Below, piece by piece: positions 52,588 through 61,700 of a stretch of DNA of 64,000 bases (positions within the stretch are counted from its first letter, which is position 1; each line of letters begins with the position of its first letter). A program made the position numbers and the translations under genes. Below the pieces are notes generated by a model. It was not told where the DNA came from. It did not search any database and saw nothing but the letters and a program-made list of their open reading frames with translations. The stretch is from Prosthecobacter debontii (GTDB lineage: Bacteria; Verrucomicrobiota; Verrucomicrobiia; Verrucomicrobiales; Verrucomicrobiaceae): NCBI GenBank assembly GCA_945860295.1, contig CAMAQH010000012.1:1-64000 (forward strand), given 5' to 3'.

Positions 52588-52708
52588 GCCCTGGTTGCTG
52601 CCCGTGCTTACGTTCCTAGCCTTTATTGGCCTGTGGGTGGCCTTCATCGCCTTCGCCATCAAACACAAACCCATCGAAGTGGAGCGCACGGTGATGCACC
52701 AACGCTGA
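52565..52708 (+). CDS. 47-aa single-helix membrane protein in the cco operon (CcoH/CcoS-like position)
   Basis: MRKILFNKPWLLPVLTFLAF starts at 52565, overlapping the ccoG end by 23 bp, and ends at 52708 with its stop sharing one base with the next start (TGATG). One helix spans about residues 11-31, followed by IKHKPIEVERTVMHQR. Position between ccoG and the SafE-type gene suggests a small maturation factor of the oxidase. The sequence is too short to assign to CcoH or CcoS with confidence. Confidence 0.6.
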   Translation: MRKILFNKPWLLPVLTFLAFIGLWVAFIAFAIKHKPIEVERTVMHQR

Positions 52709-53406
52709 TGAGTGGGATCGACACCAGCGCCGCCGCTTTTCTCGCTGGTCTCATGACCAGCGTGCATTGTGTCGGCATGTGCGGGCCGCTTTCCTGCTCA
52801 TGGGCCGTTTCATCAAAGCCGGGCGCATCAGGCTTCTTTCGTGACACGAGTCTCTACCATGCAGGACGCATCATCTCGTATGGCATTGTCGGTGCCATCG
52901 CAGGCACAATCGGAATCATGCCGCTAAAATGGTTTCAGCATGGCGTAGGCATCTTACTGCCATGGCTGCTCGTTCTCGCCTTTGCCATGGTCGGCATGGG
53001 GTTGGACACTTGGCTGCCAAAGCCACGCTTTCTGAGCAGCGGCCTGCGGCGCATCCAGACAGCCGCCTTTCGCATGAAGAGTCCAGTTCGCGCAGGCCTG
53101 CTCGGCTTCGCCACGCCGCTGCTACCATGCGGACCACTGTATCTCATGTTTGCATTGGCGATGGCGAATGGTAGCGCTTTCAAAGGAGCTGAATTTGCCA
53201 TGGCTTTTGGTCTTGGCACACTGCCGCTGCTATGGCTGGCGCAAACACAGATCCATTGGCTAGGCGGACGCCTCCAGCCCGCAACGATGCGTAAGATGCA
53301 GCGCGCGCTCGCCATCACAACTGCCGTAGTCATGGCCTATCGCCTGCGTGGCACGCTGGACTTTGGCAGTGAGGCTATCCCTAGTTGCTGCCATGCCATG
53401 AATTGA
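52708..53406 (+). CDS. TauE/SafE-type cco-associated membrane protein
   Basis: 232 aa from the ATG at 52708, which overlaps the previous stop (TGATG). It opens with AFLAGLMTSVHCVGMCGPLS, the HCxGMCG motif of the UreH/SafE-type transmembrane proteins found in cbb3 assembly operons, followed by five to six helices. The Cys-rich motif may handle copper or heme-related redox. It is probably the last gene of the remaining cco operon. Confidence 0.83.
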   Translation: MSGIDTSAAAFLAGLMTSVHCVGMCGPLSCSWAVSSKPGASGFFRDTSLYHAGRIISYGIVGAIAGTIGIMPLKWFQHGVGILLPWLLVLAFAMVGMGLDTWLPKPRFLSSGLRRIQTAAFRMKSPVRAGLLGFATPLLPCGPLYLMFALAMANGSAFKGAEFAMAFGLGTLPLLWLAQTQIHWLGGRLQPATMRKMQRALAITTAVVMAYRLRGTLDFGSEAIPSCCHAMN

Positions 53407-53415
53407 AATGAAATG

Positions 53416-53673
53416 ACCGGGCGTACACTTTCACCACTATCCGCGCCAAGCTCACTATCTCCATCTTCCCCATCGCGGCAGGCTTGGTGATCGGCGCACT
53501 GCTGCTATTTGAGTGGAAGTTTAGCGCAACTTACCAACGCCTCTTTGATGAGCAGTTTGAAAACAAATTGCGGGCATAACCCAAGCGAAGAACAAACGCT
53601 TCGAAGCTCTCTCCACCGTGCTAGAAAAGATGGCACTGAAAACAGACGTCATCTCAGAGCCGCACCGGATCGT
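53416..53673 (+). pseudogene. Remnant of a membrane sensor protein, N-terminal fragment with frameshift
   Basis: Without a start codon, one frame reads TTIRAKLTISIFPIAAGL and VIGALLLFEWKFSATYQRLF (a transmembrane segment followed by DEQFENKLRA), then a stop. In the next frame it continues ITQAKNKRFEALSTVLEKMA to LKTDVISEPHRIV and a stop. The fused sequence looks like the N-terminus of a transmembrane sensor (histidine kinase or cyclase). The rest of the gene is missing; dnaB begins 10 bp beyond, convergently. Confidence 0.5.
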
Positions 53674-53682
53674 GTGAGTCCC

Positions 53683-55194
53683 TTACGGCGAGTCGGCCTC
53701 ATCATCCGCCTGACGTTCCATGAAGCGCATAGCGTGATCGATGAAGCGCAGCGGCACGTCATCGGTGGGGCCGTTTCGGTTTTTGGCGATGATGAGCACG
53801 GCCTGGCCTTTCTTCTTCGCGGCCGTTTCCTCATCCTCAGCCTCCATCTTGCCACCCGCGTAGTCTTCACGAGTGAGTAGTCCCACGATGTCCGCATCCT
53901 GCTCGATGGAGCCGGACTCACGTAGATCCGAAAGCACGGGGCGCTGGCCTTTGCGAGACTCCACGGAGCGATTAAGCTGCGCTAGCACGATGATAGGCAC
54001 ATTCAGTTCTTTCGACAGCCCCTTCAATCCCGCCGAGATTTCGGCGATCTCGATCTGACGATTATCCTTGGCCCGTCGGCTGCTCGAAGTCATGAGCTGC
54101 AGGTAGTCGATCATGATCATCTGGATGTTGTGCTGCTTCTTGAGACGGCGCGCCTTCGCACGCAGTTCGAGCACGTCTAATCCCGGTGTTTCGTCGATAA
54201 AAATTTGGGCCTTTTGCAGTTCACGAGTCGCCTTGGCCAGAGCCTCTTGCTGGGCACGCGAAAGCAAGCCGCGAGAGAGATCCTGCATGGAAAGCTGGGC
54301 GCGGGAAACGAGAAGACGACGCACCAGCATCGTGGCACTCATTTCCAGACTGAAAACCGCTGCCGGTATGTTGCAGTCCACAGAGATGTGCTCGACGATA
54401 TTCATCGCCAAAGAAGTTTTACCCATCGAAGGACGAGCCGCGATGATGAACATTTCCCCGCCTTGAAGACCGCTGCTCAAGCTATCAAGTTTGCTGTAAC
54501 CGGTGGACAATCCGCGAAGCTGGCCGGGATGCTCCAGCATGTATTGAATGGAATCAATCGCCTCGGCGACATGGGAAGACAGTGTCTTTAAACCTTCCTG
54601 CTTACCCGTTGATTCACGCACCGCGAGCACTCGCTGCTCCGCATGATCGATCAGCGTGCTGACATCGTCGTCGAGCTGCTCTTTACCGAACTCATAGCTC
54701 TGATGGATGTTCAGCGTACAGGCGTGGATGAGCTGACGCAGGATGTACTTATCAAGAACGATTTTCTTGTAGTGTGTGTAGTGCGAAGGGCTTGGAACGA
54801 AGGTGAAGAGCTCCGTGATTGCTGCCGGTCCACCGACGCGCTCCAGCAAGCCCTGATCACGCAGAGCATTGGTCACCATGACCGGATCGATGGGCAAATT
54901 CTTGTCGTAAAACTCCAGCAGCTTTTCGTAAATCGTCCGGTTTGCCTCGTGATAGAAGGCCGCAGCCGGGAGAGAGACGCGACTCTCACTCAGCCGCTCA
55001 TTCGGGTCTTGAAGAAGGCTGGAGAGCACGCCCTTTTCACCTTCGTCGGAAAACGGCAGCGCTCGATTGATGTTCGCCAGCAGCTCCTCCGCCGTCGGGA
55101 TCTCATTGCGCTTACGGCCAAACGGATTCGCCTGCTGCGGCGCGGGCGCGACAGCTTGCGGAGAAGGATTTTCGCTGGAGGCAATCTCGACCAT
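53683..55194 (-). CDS. dnaB: Replicative DNA helicase DnaB
   Basis: 503 aa from the ATG at 55194 (an upstream extension to 55224 is not needed). The N-terminal domain (about 40-150, primase-interacting), linker, and RecA-like C-domain are all present: Walker A ARPSMGKTS at 253-261, Walker B MIMIDYLQLM, and an intact C-terminal region. No intein. It unwinds DNA at the replication fork. A Pro/Ala/Gln-rich N-terminal extension (about 1-30) is a little longer than in Escherichia coli. Confidence 0.95.
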   Translation of the reverse strand: MVEIASSENPSPQAVAPAPQQANPFGRKRNEIPTAEELLANINRALPFSDEGEKGVLSSLLQDPNERLSESRVSLPAAAFYHEANRTIYEKLLEFYDKNLPIDPVMVTNALRDQGLLERVGGPAAITELFTFVPSPSHYTHYKKIVLDKYILRQLIHACTLNIHQSYEFGKEQLDDDVSTLIDHAEQRVLAVRESTGKQEGLKTLSSHVAEAIDSIQYMLEHPGQLRGLSTGYSKLDSLSSGLQGGEMFIIAARPSMGKTSLAMNIVEHISVDCNIPAAVFSLEMSATMLVRRLLVSRAQLSMQDLSRGLLSRAQQEALAKATRELQKAQIFIDETPGLDVLELRAKARRLKKQHNIQMIMIDYLQLMTSSSRRAKDNRQIEIAEISAGLKGLSKELNVPIIVLAQLNRSVESRKGQRPVLSDLRESGSIEQDADIVGLLTREDYAGGKMEAEDEETAAKKKGQAVLIIAKNRNGPTDDVPLRFIDHAMRFMERQADDEADSP

Positions 55195-55610
55195 TTTTAG
55201 GGGGCCGAGAATGGCAGAGCGCACCGCTTAGCGCAAGACCTCAATGGCACCTACAATCCGGCATGACTAATGGTGAGCGGCATTTGAGTGAGTAGGCTCA
55301 CTTACCTTTCTTGAGAATGACATCGCCGAGGAAGAGCGTGGTGAGCGGCTCAATGAGCTTGTCACCCAGCCTTCACACTGCTGCATCAACCGTTGGCCCA
55401 GCTCTTTACCCTAGGCTGGCTCATGCTCGGGCAGTATCTTAACAGCGAACGAAAACATGGTGTAGCCATGCTCACCTGCCTTGCGGGTGCGTTAGCCATC
55501 GTCATGGTTTTTTCACATACTACTCTGGGCAGGAAGCGCCACCTTAGCCCCCTAATCATGCGGAACTGGATGTTTATGAAGGATGTCGCCGACATGCCCG
55601 GACGCTGATT
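55195..55610. other. Intergenic region of 416 bp with a possible gene-tail remnant
   Basis: The minus strand at about 55305-55375 reads LGDKLIEPLTTLFLGDVIL and a KKGK tail before a stop, with a stop just upstream, which may be the end of a lost gene. A 71-codon frame on the plus strand (55393-55608) begins with a hydrophobic stretch but lacks homology, and I do not support it as a gene. Confidence 0.35.
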
Positions 55611-56726
55611 TCATTCAGCCACCGGCTCCGCCACCACATGCGCTTTGGGCACCGATCGCAGAGCTGTACCCACGATCAGAGACGACACACCAGGCCGCCA
55701 TTGATAGCCCACGCCAAAGGGCAAATCTCCCGTCGGTGCAGTCTTGAAAGACGCACGCAGGTCCGGTTGATCGTGCTTTGCAAACAAAGGGATCGGCCCC
55801 GCATAGTTGCCGTAGAGCCCCATCATCCACGACTCGGATTTGAAAAAACGATACGGGATGCCGCTATCATCCTGAATGACGTTTCGAGTGCCGTTCAGCA
55901 GAAAGTCACGTGCTGTGCTGAACTCATCCATATGCATCAGATAGGAGGCCGCTTTCACTAGCGCATTTCCCTGCCCTTGCTTTTGGCAGAATGCCATGAA
56001 ACCAGGATTATCTTTGATTCCCCAGTTCGAAAGATCCGTCGTGAAATAATACAGCGTCTGCACCTGCCCCGCGTTGCCGACAAAGCTGATCTTCACTCCC
56101 GGCGTTCGCGATTTATCCAGTGTAAGATCACCCGCATCACTCAGCTTCACCAACTCCACATTCGTGATCTGGCAACCCATGCGTGCCAGAAACACTTGCA
56201 GCACCGGCAGCGTCCCACTCAACTGAGTCTGACTCAGATCACCCTTCATGTCAGCCGTGATGAAAAAGCTGTAACTCAAAATCGCATTCAAAGCCTTGCG
56301 CAGATTTTGTAGCGCCGCCGCCCGTGAGCCGGCACTCAGTGCCGTGACATCAGGCACCACGCCCACCGGCTCTCGCCCACAGAGCACATACGTTTTCGCG
56401 TCTGGAATCAGCGCATGAGCATAGAGAAAATCGGGACCACTAAAGAAGTAAAACAGAGGACTCGGGTCCGCATAGATAAAGCTCAGCGCGCTTGGCATCC
56501 AGACGCGGATCGGTGCGAGCTGCCGCTCCTCCAGATCACCCCAAGCCCGCTGAAATTGCACCGAATGCTCCTGCCAGGCTGACTCTCTTGCCAGAGGCTC
56601 CAGCAGAGTCCCATCCACATTAAGCCCCGCAAGAAAGCGCGCCTGATCATCTGGCGATGGCGCAGCGGCAGCCAGCACTTGCAGACAGAGCAAACTCAGA
56701 AACAGGCAAACAGAAGAGAGCTTCAT
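55611..56726 (-). CDS. Secreted protein of unknown function
   Basis: 371 aa with a clear signal peptide (MKLSSVCLFLSLLCLQVLAA). No domain is recognised. The soluble part has a mixed alpha/beta look with a segment PSPLFYFFSGPDFLYAHALIPDAKTYVLCGREPVG, suggesting a globular enzyme-like fold. It is a single gene, divergent to the zinc-ribbon protein gene (112 bp between the chosen starts). The family seems to be restricted to Verrucomicrobia-like genomes as far as I can tell, but that is a guess. Confidence 0.75.
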   Translation of the reverse strand: MKLSSVCLFLSLLCLQVLAAAAPSPDDQARFLAGLNVDGTLLEPLARESAWQEHSVQFQRAWGDLEERQLAPIRVWMPSALSFIYADPSPLFYFFSGPDFLYAHALIPDAKTYVLCGREPVGVVPDVTALSAGSRAAALQNLRKALNAILSYSFFITADMKGDLSQTQLSGTLPVLQVFLARMGCQITNVELVKLSDAGDLTLDKSRTPGVKISFVGNAGQVQTLYYFTTDLSNWGIKDNPGFMAFCQKQGQGNALVKAASYLMHMDEFSTARDFLLNGTRNVIQDDSGIPYRFFKSESWMMGLYGNYAGPIPLFAKHDQPDLRASFKTAPTGDLPFGVGYQWRPGVSSLIVGTALRSVPKAHVVAEPVAE

Positions 56727-56837
56727 AATGTGAGACCAGAACTACCGGTAAACACCGCACGCTTCAATCAAGATTCCATAGAGCTTCACCCGCAGACTAC
56801 ACTTTGGCTGTCAATCCACTCGCACTGCGCGGCGGGT

Positions 56838-58295
56838 ATGGCATCTTTCCCAACTTCAATCATGTATCAAAGTGTGCTGAGCCTGCGCTGTCCTTCATGC
56901 GGACGCCCCTTCCTTTCGCTACCCCAGCAGCAGGGGGCACTCGTCACCTGCCCACATTGCGCTCAAAGTTCAGCACTCGCTTCATTCACCATTGCAGGCT
57001 CAGGCCCCACAGCAGCAGGACTACCAATGCGGCGGCGCATCATCCAGCGGACAGATCCTACGCAGCCTTTTTCGCCACCTCACCAGGCCATGCAAGCACC
57101 CCAAATGCGTGACTCACCCTCCTGGCCCGCAGCCCCCGAGCAGCCGCCCCTGTTTGCACCTCCCACCACGACCGCTTACCCACCAGCGCCGTCTTCCGAC
57201 AACTTATGGGGTAGCGGAATCACCCCACATCCAGCGCCAGCCTCATTACCCTTTGGACTCGCTCATCAAGGCCCTGCAAATATGGCCCCGCCGCAGGCAG
57301 AATTTTCACCCATGTTCAGACTCGCTACCGCACTGAGTTCCGCCGCGGGCACAGTGCCGATTATCCTGCCAGCGCACTCCGAATTCATCGGCGAACCTCT
57401 GACCGAATGGCGACCACCGGCAAAAAAAAGCACGCTGTTACCCGCCATCATCTTCCTTGGCCTCATCATCGGAGCCTGCCTCTGGGTGCTCAGAGATGAT
57501 CTCTTCCCACCACTCATCGCCGAGATCCCTGCACCCATTGCCGCAGCCCCTACAATGGCTAGGCCAGCACCCATCATCACCCCCAAAACACCCGACAAGC
57601 CAGTGCCTGAAATCCGCCGTGCAGAGTTGCCTCTCATGCCGAGCGTCAATCTCGTCGCAGCAGGAGAGGCCGCACTGCCATTGTTCCAGGCTCTGCTCGA
57701 TGCCAAAACACCCGCAGAGCGGTCAGCGCTCATCGCCCAGCCGGAGGATTATGCAGCTGATCTGGAGGGTTTCTTTGCCATCACAAAGCCAAAGCTCATC
57801 TCGCTCAAACCTTCAAGCGTCACGCCCCATCTCCTGCCTGGGCAGCAGGCCGTGCCACTCTTTCAAATCAAAACAGAAAGCAACCCCAGCGGTGCTCTGC
57901 TCCGACTCGTGCCCACAGCTAACGACAGCCTCTTGCTTGATTGGCCCCTGTTCGCCGAGACCCATCAGCAGAAGCTCGCACAATTTTTCAAAACCAAGCC
58001 CACCGAGCCAGCCTGGTTCCACGTCGGCCTGCTCCGCAGTCACGGAATGGAACTGCCAGAAAATCAGCGCAGCATTCAGTTCGCCGTCACCCTCCAGGGC
58101 TCCGCAGATAACTCCGTCACCTACATGGCCGTCACTCAAAAAAACACCCCGCTGGGCCGCTTCCTAGATCGTGAAACCGAATGGAGCACTGTCTATATCG
58201 CCCGACTGCTTCTCCAACATCGCAAGCTTGAAGGCGGCATGCCCGCAGTCGTCATTCTCGACTGTGAGGGCGCTGCCATCAGCAGCGTCCGCTAA
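56838..58295 (+). CDS. Zinc-ribbon, Pro-rich single-pass membrane protein
   Basis: 485 aa from the ATG at 56838; an ATG at 56862 (MYQSVLSLRCPSC) is an equally possible start. The N-terminus has a zinc ribbon (CPSCGRPF...TCPHC), followed by about 150 residues rich in Pro and Ala. A transmembrane helix (about 197-220, LPAIIFLGLIIGACLWVLRDD) leads to a soluble domain with ELPLMPSVNLVAAGEAALPLF. This layout is common in Planctomycetes and Verrucomicrobia proteins of unknown role. The C-terminal domain is not recognised. Confidence 0.75.
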   Translation: MASFPTSIMYQSVLSLRCPSCGRPFLSLPQQQGALVTCPHCAQSSALASFTIAGSGPTAAGLPMRRRIIQRTDPTQPFSPPHQAMQAPQMRDSPSWPAAPEQPPLFAPPTTTAYPPAPSSDNLWGSGITPHPAPASLPFGLAHQGPANMAPPQAEFSPMFRLATALSSAAGTVPIILPAHSEFIGEPLTEWRPPAKKSTLLPAIIFLGLIIGACLWVLRDDLFPPLIAEIPAPIAAAPTMARPAPIITPKTPDKPVPEIRRAELPLMPSVNLVAAGEAALPLFQALLDAKTPAERSALIAQPEDYAADLEGFFAITKPKLISLKPSSVTPHLLPGQQAVPLFQIKTESNPSGALLRLVPTANDSLLLDWPLFAETHQQKLAQFFKTKPTEPAWFHVGLLRSHGMELPENQRSIQFAVTLQGSADNSVTYMAVTQKNTPLGRFLDRETEWSTVYIARLLLQHRKLEGGMPAVVILDCEGAAISSVR

Positions 58296-58296
58296 T

Positions 58297-59295
58297 TCAT
58301 CGTGGCACCGCGCCGATGCCTGAACGCTCGGGCATGATCACACAGCCATCAGCATCGAACGTTAGGCCCGTGTAGTCATCATCTGCCAGATACAGATGCC
58401 CATCCAGGTCCACCCAGTCAGCCCAGGGTGCCAGATGCGCCGCCGCTGTGACACCGATACTGCTCTCGATCATGCAGCCCAAAATCACACCGAGTCCATG
58501 ACTCCGCGCCGCCTCGATCATCTTAATCGCGCCAGCAAATGAGCCGCACTTCAGCAGCTTCACATTCACCCCTTCGACCAGTCCCTTGAGCAAAGCCACG
58601 TCCTCATGCGTCTGCGCACTCTCGTCTGCAAACAGCGGCGTCACTTCAGCAGGCAGGGCCGCACGCAGCTCCCGCCACGCCTCTAAACCACCCGCGTGAT
58701 GGATCGGCTGCTCGATCAGCGCCATCCCATATTTACCCAACCTCGGGATCATCTCCGCAGCCTCCGCCACTGACCAGCCACCATTCACATCGGCTAAAAG
58801 CTTTGCCTCAAGTGCCACTCGCCGCGCAGTCGCCACGATCTGTTCATCATACTCAACATCACCACAGCCGAGCTTTAATTTGAGCACCCGAAACTGCCGT
58901 GCCGTCTCAGCCACCGACTCCGCAAACGCCTGCAAATCTGTGGGAATACTGAACGAGCGGCACGCCGAAACAAGCCCCGAGTGCCGAGATAATTCATACG
59001 GCACTTGCGCCGACAAAGGCACACCTGCACGGCAACATTCACGATCCAAATTCAGCAGATTCAAAGCCAGTTCACCGGCCCTAGGTGCGCCCGCTGGCAG
59101 CGCTGCCGCGACATCCTTCACGCCGCGCAACCAGGCCACCGTGGCCTCCACATCCTCACCATAGTAAGGCACGAACGGAGCCTCCCCCACCGCACCATCG
59201 TCATGCACGCGCACTACCTGCCGAGTGGACGATACCCCATGCGCGATCCGAAACGGCATCGTCAGATGCAGCGTCTTGAGTTGAATTTCAGGCAT
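58297..59295 (-). CDS. Dipeptide epimerase (L-Ala-D/L-Glu type), enolase superfamily
   Basis: 332 aa from the ATG at 59295. The enolase-superfamily barrel ligands are in order: KLKLG (catalytic Lys in a KxK motif), LLADVNGGW (Asp), LIEQPI (Glu), LFADES (Asp) and the C-terminal KLLKCG (Lys). This set and the short N-terminal cap fit L-Ala-D/L-Glu epimerases, which recycle murein peptides. The stop is 1 bp from that of the zinc-ribbon protein gene. It follows the MFS gene on the same strand by 13 bp, so a peptide-related substrate for the transporter is possible. Confidence 0.85.
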   Translation of the reverse strand: MPEIQLKTLHLTMPFRIAHGVSSTRQVVRVHDDGAVGEAPFVPYYGEDVEATVAWLRGVKDVAAALPAGAPRAGELALNLLNLDRECCRAGVPLSAQVPYELSRHSGLVSACRSFSIPTDLQAFAESVAETARQFRVLKLKLGCGDVEYDEQIVATARRVALEAKLLADVNGGWSVAEAAEMIPRLGKYGMALIEQPIHHAGGLEAWRELRAALPAEVTPLFADESAQTHEDVALLKGLVEGVNVKLLKCGSFAGAIKMIEAARSHGLGVILGCMIESSIGVTAAAHLAPWADWVDLDGHLYLADDDYTGLTFDADGCVIMPERSGIGAVPR

Positions 59296-59308
59296 GACGA
59301 AAATAGAA

Positions 59309-60583
59309 TTAGTTCGGCATCTCTTGGTCCTTCGTCTCCGGGAGAAAGGCAATGAAGACGATGCCAAGCAAAAACATCAGACTGAGACAACTGATAGCGA
59401 CGCGCAGATCAAAGGCGGACTTCATCCATGCAGAGAGCCAAATCAGCACCGGAGCAGCAAGAAGACGGCCCGTGTTGAAACAGAAGCCCGCGCCCGTGGC
59501 ACGCAGATGAGTGGGAAAGAGCGCCGGGAAATACGCGGCGTACCCCGCATGGATACCCTGCGCAAAAAATCCAAACACAGGCAGCAGCACCAGCAGAAGA
59601 GTATAGCTCCCAAAGAATGAAGGTAGCCAGCACACCAGCGGCGTGATCAGCAATGCAGCGATGTGCATGATGACGAATGTACGCTTGCAACCCCAGCGAG
59701 CGCTCAGCGGCCCAAAGGCCAGCATCCCAGCCCCGGCTCCTGCCGTCTGGATGAAGCCAAACGCGATCTTCGATTTACTGGCCCAGTCAGGATCACCGAG
59801 ACGCTTGAGCAGATCAGCAGCCAGGTCTTGCCCTGCGACTACGACGCCCCAGAAAGTGGCGAGACCGACCATCGCCAGCAGCGCGCCAAAGATCGCACGG
59901 GTTCGCCACATCGTCGTACCAAGCAGCTCGGAGAAACTGCCCATGCGCTCAGGCTTGCTCAGCTTGGCTTCTTTCCAAGCTTCGGGTTCCTTGATGCTGA
60001 GCCGCACCCAAAGCACAAGCAGCGCCGGGATGACGCCAAGCAGATACGCCGTGCGCCATTGCGTGCCGACGAATAATCCGGCAGCAGCAGCGAGCCATAA
60101 TCCCGCCACACTAGTCGCGTGAAAGATGCCGCCTGCGCGCTCGCGAGCGTGCTTCGGAAACACTTCAGCGACAAGCGCTGCCCCAACTGCCCACTCACCA
60201 CCCACACCCATCGCGACCAGGAAACGCAGCGCACCCACCTGCCAGATTTCATCAGCAAAAGCCGTTAGGCCGGAGAAGACGGAGTAGAACAAAATCGTCA
60301 GCGCCATGATTGGATTGCGCCCCCATTTGTCAGCGAAAGAACTGAACAACCAACCGCCAAGAGTCCCGCCAATGAGGAATATGCCAAGGAAGCGCTCGCC
60401 CCAAATTTTCACCAATGGATCATTCGCCTGCACATGCAGCAGATCGGGCAGCATGTCCGCGCGCGTGATGTTGTAGAGCTGGCCTTCAAAAGCATCGAAG
60501 ACCCAGCCCAGAGAAGCGACGGCGAGCACTAGCCACTGATAGCGCGTGACGCCGTGATACCATTTTGCGGGTGCGTTGCTCAT
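59309..60583 (-). CDS. MFS transporter
   Basis: 424 aa with 12 predicted helices. The loop between helices 2 and 3 has the MFS signature as SFADKWGRNP, and the N-terminus (GWVFDAFEGQLYNITRADMLPDLL) resembles the sugar/acid-H+ symporter-like groups. The substrate is not predictable. It is flanked on the same strand by the epimerase gene (13 bp) and a Gfo/Idh oxidoreductase (13 bp), so all three may be one catabolic or salvage operon. Confidence 0.86.
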   Translation of the reverse strand: MSNAPAKWYHGVTRYQWLVLAVASLGWVFDAFEGQLYNITRADMLPDLLHVQANDPLVKIWGERFLGIFLIGGTLGGWLFSSFADKWGRNPIMALTILFYSVFSGLTAFADEIWQVGALRFLVAMGVGGEWAVGAALVAEVFPKHARERAGGIFHATSVAGLWLAAAAGLFVGTQWRTAYLLGVIPALLVLWVRLSIKEPEAWKEAKLSKPERMGSFSELLGTTMWRTRAIFGALLAMVGLATFWGVVVAGQDLAADLLKRLGDPDWASKSKIAFGFIQTAGAGAGMLAFGPLSARWGCKRTFVIMHIAALLITPLVCWLPSFFGSYTLLLVLLPVFGFFAQGIHAGYAAYFPALFPTHLRATGAGFCFNTGRLLAAPVLIWLSAWMKSAFDLRVAISCLSLMFLLGIVFIAFLPETKDQEMPN

Positions 60584-60596
60584 TTTTGTGTCGTTG

Positions 60597-61652
60597 TTAA
60601 AACTTCAGCATGTGGGCCACAGGCAGTGGCTTCTGTTGGCGGATGGACTCTTCAGCCACCAGGCATAGCCCGGCGGACCAAAGTCCATCAAGGCCTGTGG
60701 CAAGCCGATGACTCTCACCACGCACCATGCGAATGCATTGGGCGATCTCCTCGCGCAGCTCGAAGACCTCGCCGCTGTGCTTGTCGAGCTTCACCGTTTC
60801 GAGATGCTCGCCGTCGAAGACTTTGAGGAAGTATTCCGGCTCAAGCGTGCGATCCAGCGCACCGCTCCACGCGGCCCAGAGAGCGCCTTTGGTGCCGCTG
60901 ACCTTCACCGTTTGATGATGCTCAAAGGCGGCGAGCGTTTGCGACACGACGGCGTAGCTGCCATTCGCGTATTTGAACATGGCACTAAAATTATCGAAGA
61001 GCTGCGGGCGTGCCGGATCACGCGAGTTCCCATAAGCATAGAGCTCCACCGGATCACCACTGCTTTCGAGATACCAGCGTGCGAGATCGAAGAAGTGGAT
61101 CGGCTCCTCCAGCACCCAACTGCCGACGCGGCTCTGGTCGTAACGCCAGCCGCTGGCACCGAGGCGGTAGGGTTTTCGCGAAAGCTCGACGAGCACGTAC
61201 TGCGGATCACCGATGGTGCCCGCATCGATGATCTCCTTGATGCGGCCCCACTGGCTGGAAAGGCGCAGCTCATGCCCCACGGCGAGATGCACACCATGCT
61301 CGCGTGCTCCGGCTACGATGGCTTTGCAATCATCGAGCGCGATCGCCATCGGCTTCTCCAGCAGCACATGTTTACCCTTCGCCATCGCGGCGAGAGCGAT
61401 CTCACGATGCGTGTGGCTCGGTGTTGCGATGTCGATGATGTCAAACTCGACCTGCGCGATCATCTCCAGGCTATCGGCAAAGATCTGCGCGTCAGGGTAC
61501 AGCTTCCGCGCCTCCTCCCGCGAAGCCTCCGAAGGTACCGTGATGGCAACCAGCCGCGCCTCGGGATTCCCCGCGATGGATTGAGCATGAAATTTGCCCC
61601 AGGCACCGAAACCGGCGAGGGCGAAGCGAACGGGAGTATTTTCAGATGGCAT
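60597..61652 (-). CDS. Gfo/Idh/MocA-family oxidoreductase
   Basis: 351 aa from the ATG at 61652 (another ATG at 61658 is 2 codons upstream). The NAD(P)-binding motif is GFGAWG at 14-19, and the catalytic EKP is at 99-101 (HVLLEKPMA), so unlike the 34143 paralog it is canonical. It likely oxidises or epimerises a sugar or related compound. It lies upstream of the MFS and epimerase genes, in an apparent operon. The start is 48 bp after hsdM. Confidence 0.87.
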   Translation of the reverse strand: MPSENTPVRFALAGFGAWGKFHAQSIAGNPEARLVAITVPSEASREEARKLYPDAQIFADSLEMIAQVEFDIIDIATPSHTHREIALAAMAKGKHVLLEKPMAIALDDCKAIVAGAREHGVHLAVGHELRLSSQWGRIKEIIDAGTIGDPQYVLVELSRKPYRLGASGWRYDQSRVGSWVLEEPIHFFDLARWYLESSGDPVELYAYGNSRDPARPQLFDNFSAMFKYANGSYAVVSQTLAAFEHHQTVKVSGTKGALWAAWSGALDRTLEPEYFLKVFDGEHLETVKLDKHSGEVFELREEIAQCIRMVRGESHRLATGLDGLWSAGLCLVAEESIRQQKPLPVAHMLKF

Positions 61653-61700
61653 GAGCATTTCTGAACGAACACGCGATCCACCATCTTCCCGACCTAGCAA

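Noticed and set aside
55393-55608. 71-codon frame with hydrophobic segments downstream of the secreted protein gene
   Set aside because: No homology and no support from context; treated as chance.
60708-61664. Open frame of 318 codons antisense to the Gfo/Idh oxidoreductase
   Set aside because: No start context or homology; explained by the real gene.
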